This document shows, in pieces, positions 60,680-64,000 of a DNA stretch of 64,000 bases. This DNA is from Flaccisagitta enflata (Eukaryota; Chaetognatha; Sagittoidea; Aphragmophora). Location of the stretch: assembly GCA_965153355.1 (NCBI GenBank), contig OZ231126.1, positions 5,394,001-5,458,000 of the forward strand, given 5' to 3'. The translations under genes and the position numbers were made by a program. Positions within the stretch are counted from its first letter, which is position 1, and every line of letters begins with the position of its first letter. The notes under the pieces are model-generated. The model ran no database searches and was not told the DNA's origin. It worked only from the letters and a program-made list of their open reading frames with translations.

Positions 60680-61490
60680 GTTCAAGTTTGACCAATGTAA
60701 AATTTTTATCTAACAGCTGGGTCGTCCTAGATGTCCATGGTTCTAATGACTTACCATTTTTCTTTATTTTGCAATAGTGTGTTTTCACACTAAATATGCT
60801 TCAAACTATGTAAACGATGTATTAATAGAAACCCCTGCGCTCAGGCTTCATTTTAATACCTGGTTTGTTGCACTTAACTTCCGTTAACATCTTCTGTGAC
60901 GCCTGACCAAAATCGATGGTGCAAACGCTCAAACATGCCCCCCTTCGATTTTGATAAAATTCATATCAGAAGCAGCCCTTGTCAAAGGTTGATGGTAGAT
61001 GAAACTATTTCAACTCGGACTCATCATTAAATCAGTCAAATCGTGCTGCAAAGTTTTGCGGTTATTAGGTCTAATGACCTCTTCAAGTCATTAGCTTTAG
61101 TACCCAATTGATGACTTTTAGTAATCAAAAGGTCGTAATTCTAATGACTTTTTTCGTTGATTTGTCACTGAGCCCTGTAGCAATGCCACGGAAGAACAGT
61201 GCGTCTTCAAGTTCCCGTTGTTTGGTACACATGACCAAAGAACAAAAATGTTTTGGATAGACTCAAGCGTCAATTGATAGTCTTTCTTCAATGGACATTT
61301 AGCAGTTGCTTCAACTTTTTTTGTTCGGTGAAGAAATTCAAGTTTTTGTTGCTTTTTGTTTGGCTCTTCTCAACTGTCTATGGATTCTCTGATCTTCACG
61401 GTTGCTTGTATTGGAAAAAGGAAAAAGGTGACTTTATCTTGATGGGGACGTCAGAAAACAGACCATTTGAATAGGTTTTAATTCATCAGA
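60680..61490. other. Stretch with no recognised gene apart from the weak frame at 61,253
   Basis: AT-rich; a CTAATGACYT motif recurs around 61,065-61,145. The next androglobin exon upstream was not found here. Confidence 0.4.
61253..61474 (+). other. Short open frame of uncertain status upstream of the 2A-like ORF
   Basis: A 73-codon frame without an ATG start contains a hydrophobic segment (about residues 27-45, signal or membrane-like), then GFSDLHGCLYWKKEKGDF. It lies 90 bp upstream of the 2A-like ORF across a (CT)n tract and could be an exon of the same broken element. No homology is recognised. Confidence 0.2.
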
Positions 61491-61492
61491 GT

Positions 61493-61494
<2 letters not shown>

Positions 61495-61541
<47 letters not shown>
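61495..61541. repeat. (CT)n microsatellite
   Basis: About 23 CT dinucleotides immediately upstream of the 2A-like ORF. Confidence 0.95.
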
Positions 61542-61545
<4 letters not shown>

Positions 61546-61561
61546 ATCTCTTAAAGCTTTC

Positions 61562-61936
61562 ATGGCAATAATGAAAAAAATGTCTTGTTTAGGCACTACG
61601 ACGATATTGATTGAAAATGAAGTATACGTCAGTTTAAATGGAAATGGCTTGTATTACCTAGAGCGCACCTTGGTTGCCTCCAGTCAGAAAAAGATGACTT
61701 GGATTAGTTCCCTAGGAGTAAAAAGTTCTGCAAAGCGTGGGAATTGTGTGGATATCAATTTGGAAGAAAATCAAATTTACATCTTGTCAAGCTCACTTGT
61801 TACTTGTGCTGTTACTCTGCAGTTTATTTTTTTTTTTTTGATATTGACGTTGGGGGGAGATATTGAACAGAATCTGGGTCCCACGGGTATATCTCATTCA
61901 TTTGGAGAAATCATAAATCATGGTGAATTTAGCTGA
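61562..61936 (+). pseudogene. ORF ending in a mutated 2A-like motif (retroelement or host leader relic)
   Basis: This 124-residue frame from a true ATG has a hydrophobic run (about residues 79-97, FIFFFLILTL) leading straight into GGDIEQNLGP (D100-P107). Functional 2A ribosome-skipping peptides have the consensus D-V/I-E-x-N-P-G-P. In invertebrates they commonly sit at the N-terminus of non-LTR retrotransposon proteins and of some immune-receptor-like proteins, behind a hydrophobic segment. Here the Pro after Asn is Leu (codon CTG, 61,874-61,876), which should abolish skipping. The frame stops 17 residues later, so whatever followed is lost or spliced. The N-terminal 78 residues are not recognised. 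Confidence 0.5.
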
Positions 61937-62044
61937 TCACCTGTTAGAAAATCTTTCATCTCTGTATGTACGTGTGTGTAATGAAAATAAATAAATTAAA
62001 AAAAGATAAATAAATACATAATTACACCTGCAGCAACTGAAGCG

Positions 62045-62361
62045 GAACAGACAGACAAACAGACTGATGTAAAAATGCACCTCTAAAAAAATCACCCAAT
62101 AGACAAGGCCTCTCATAGAATCGCGAATGCGTAACCAAAAATGTAGCTTAAGGTTTTTGATTTTTAACAAGGCCAGATACACAGCCAGTAAGTAATCGTT
62201 TGCGGGTGGGCAGGGGCAGTAATGCTTATAGGCAGGGGCAATATGTGGGTGGGGGTAAGCCGTAATGCTCAAAGATCACCGATTCCGTTTTGTTCAGATT
62301 TTTGCGTTACGGATCTTCCCAGGGACAAACCCTCTCAAAGAGTCGCTTAGCAAGCGGCTAA
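62045..62361 (+). repeat. Two terminal-hairpin elements in series
   Basis: A decayed 3' half (core GACAGACAAACAGACTG, terminus AATCGCGAATGCG, to 62,145) is followed by a fuller copy (62,167-62,361) from AACAAGGCCAGATACACAGC to hairpin AGTCGCTT-agc-AAGCGGCT, again with matched changes in both arms. Confidence 0.65.
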
Positions 62362-62647
62362 AGAAAATTGAAGTATGGGACCCTGAAGACGGCCAATAAA
62401 AGCAGATTGTTTTTTTTTTGGCTGCTGCGAAATCGGAACTCTATATCAGCAGCTTTGTCCCTGTATCAGTTTGACTGCCTGTTGGTCAGTTAGTTGATCC
62501 ACCCATCTCCCTGCGTAATACTCAAGTTGACAGTTTGTAGACACAAATTTGTAGTATCCCCAACCCATCGTACCGAACAGCTAAATTGTTAGATTTTATT
62601 TTAGTCTGATGTTTATCAAATCTTACACCGGTGATTTCTCAATCTGA

Positions 62648-63647
62648 TTGACAATTTTGATAGAAGCAATTTCTGGAGTGTGTCGATTCTGTAACGCGGA
62701 AATTGCGAAAGAGGTGAATTGGCATAAAGTGGAATTCTTGCTGTCAAAGTACAAATCTAGTGTGGAATTGGATCATCATCTAAAACCAAAATTTGTATGC
62801 AGACCATGTGCTGATCAAGTGCAAGAAAATCATAAGAGACAGTTAAATCATGATCACTTTAAAAGGCAAAAGTATGAGAAAAAGTTTTTGCCCAAATTTG
62901 TTCCCTCGGCAACTGATTGCAAATTCGGAAAGTGCGATCACATAGATCTGGATCCAAATGTTTTGAAAGCCATGTGAGGGGAAAATGAACGAACAAAGAC
63001 AGTGCGAGTTTCTGGCATTCTTAGTCCAAGATATAAAATCATCTATAGTAAAGGACATAACTGAGAATTTTGAAGGCATGAAAGATGGCAGAGCATTTTC
63101 AGGGAAGTTTCTTGATGAAATGGATCTTATGCAGTACTTGAAAGGCAGAGACAAAAGAGTCCTTACTTTTATATTGGCAATGATGAATCGAAACTGTAAT
63201 AACTTGGGCGATGATTTACCCAAAGCGGTTATACTTTTAGAGAGCATATATCACGCGAGTTGCGGAAACATTATGCCCTACAGTTTCACTTTAAATCTCA
63301 TTTTGTACAAAAAAGTCAGTTCTAAGTTCCTGTCAAATCTTTGGGGGAACTTGCATGGAGGAGGCAATTACACTGTACTGCTTGAATGGTTAAAGAATTA
63401 TTCAGATGAGAACCCCGCAAGTCTAACATGCTTTGATGATGTGGTTATTGCAACCGATAACGAACAAAAACTCGGAAAAACTTATGTCACATCAATCCAT
63501 AGTACTATTACCACATCTGTTATTTTGGTAATTGTTGCTTTCTTTCTCAATCTTCAAAAATATTACCAATACGTCAAAACTGGTTGCACATCCTTTTGGC
63601 GATATGGAGAAAAGGGGATACAAACGATGAAAAGAAAAACATTATGA
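62648..63647 (+). pseudogene. Cys-finger plus uncharacterised transposon-associated protein, frameshifted
   Basis: The first frame (62,648-62,977) has C-R-F-C and C-R-P-C pairs about 35 residues apart, a C2-C2 zinc-finger-like module, and no ATG at its start. It may be entered by splicing after TGATAG at about 62,662. It stops at TGA 62,975-62,977. The following frame (62,985-63,647, 220 residues) begins MNEQRQCEFLAFLVQDIK. It resembles repeat-encoded proteins of cnidarians and sponges with an ILLESIYHAS...NYTVLLEWL...CFDDVVIATDNEQKLGKTY block. A one-base shift between the two frames suggests one ancestral ORF broken near 62,978. The C-terminus looks truncated, ending in a hydrophobic stretch and a Lys run. 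No function is assigned. Confidence 0.45.
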
Positions 63648-63844
63648 CAAAAGCTCTGGAGGGAAGAGTAAAAGGTTAATTTAATGTTATTCTGTTATGA
63701 ATAAAGAAATACTCAAGTAACAATTAAAATGAACAAATTTTGGTCAAATTCTAAGCTAAGCTGGAACTGTCGTTGTGCACTTGTTTTTTATACCAAATAC
63801 ATAATCACAGGGGGCCTTTTGTTTGTTTGTTCATGCATCCCCCC

Positions 63845-64000
63845 TCCAGGCTCAAATGCCAGCCTCAAGGCTCAAATCTTAGCCTCAAGGCCCAAATCTC
63901 AGCCTCAAAGCCCAAACCCTAGCCTTGAGGCACAAACTCAGCCTGTCGGTTCAAATCCCAGCCTTGTGGCACAAATCCCAATGTCAAGGCTCAAATTTCA
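63845..64000 (+). repeat. Minisatellite-core element, cut by the right edge
   Basis: Eight units of GGCTCAAATCCCAGCCTCA-like sequence continuing past the window; same family as 34,520-35,010. Confidence 0.85.

Noticed and set aside
59745-64000. Further upstream ADGB exons (globin or IQ region)
   Set aside because: No minus-strand frame resembling the globin, IQ or calpain-like parts was found.

Overview
The window is from a metazoan nuclear genome, probably an invertebrate. The evidence is spliced protein-coding genes with canonical GT-AG introns, a TRIM-NHL protein, and androglobin, a cilium-associated animal globin. There is also a heavy load of microsatellites, minisatellites and DNA-transposon derivatives. 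The phylum cannot be fixed from the sequence alone. A 10-bp N run at 37,869-37,878 marks an assembly gap.

Layout. (1) About 1.4-24.7 kb, minus strand: twelve coding exons of a TRIM2/TRIM3-type gene. Reading from 24,681 downwards the order is RING, B-box 1, B-box 2, coiled coil, filamin domain and NHL repeats. The last NHL exons lie beyond the left edge. Every splice junction keeps the reading frame, giving 879 residues in the window. Its introns hold a Mutator-like insertion (6.9-8.25 kb), a 2.4-2.75 kb tandemly duplicated block of (AG)n/(AC)n arrays (8.25-13.44 kb) and several fold-back or MITE-like elements. (2) About 24.7-45.5 kb: mostly repeats. Two phase-compatible plus-strand exons of an unrecognised gene lie at 35.84 and 37.23 kb. 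An 80-bp satellite follows the gap (37.9-39.1 kb), then a TATG/TAAG satellite (40.0-40.6 kb). Candidate promoter motifs (four CCAAT boxes near 29.8 kb, paired ETS sites near 33.78 kb) lie upstream of the plus-strand exons. (3) About 45.5-59.75 kb, minus strand: the last seven exons (313 residues plus stop) of androglobin (ADGB). Its calpain-like and globin parts lie beyond the right edge or are not recognisable here. (4) About 60-64 kb: a 614-bp fold-back element with 8-bp target duplications, an ORF ending in a mutated 2A-like ribosome-skipping motif, and a frameshifted Cys-finger ORF that looks transposon-associated.

Two patterns stand out. First, tandem arrays begin within about 40 bp downstream of, or overlap, the 3' end of all seven ADGB exons. 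In four ADGB exons and one TRIM exon the repeated unit contains the exon's own 3' end, with its 5' splice site or stop codon. Second, a dispersed family of roughly 140-230 bp elements (about 20 full or partial copies) ends in a short hairpin. The stem sequence differs between copies, but both arms change together, which is covariation. Inserted DNA transposons with clear TSDs or TA flanks (16.16, 44.39, 54.42, 60.06 kb) give relative ages for some repeats.

The long Ser-Leu, Arg-Glu, Thr-His, Asp and Met/Tyr-Val-Cys reading frames in the simple-repeat arrays are not treated as genes.
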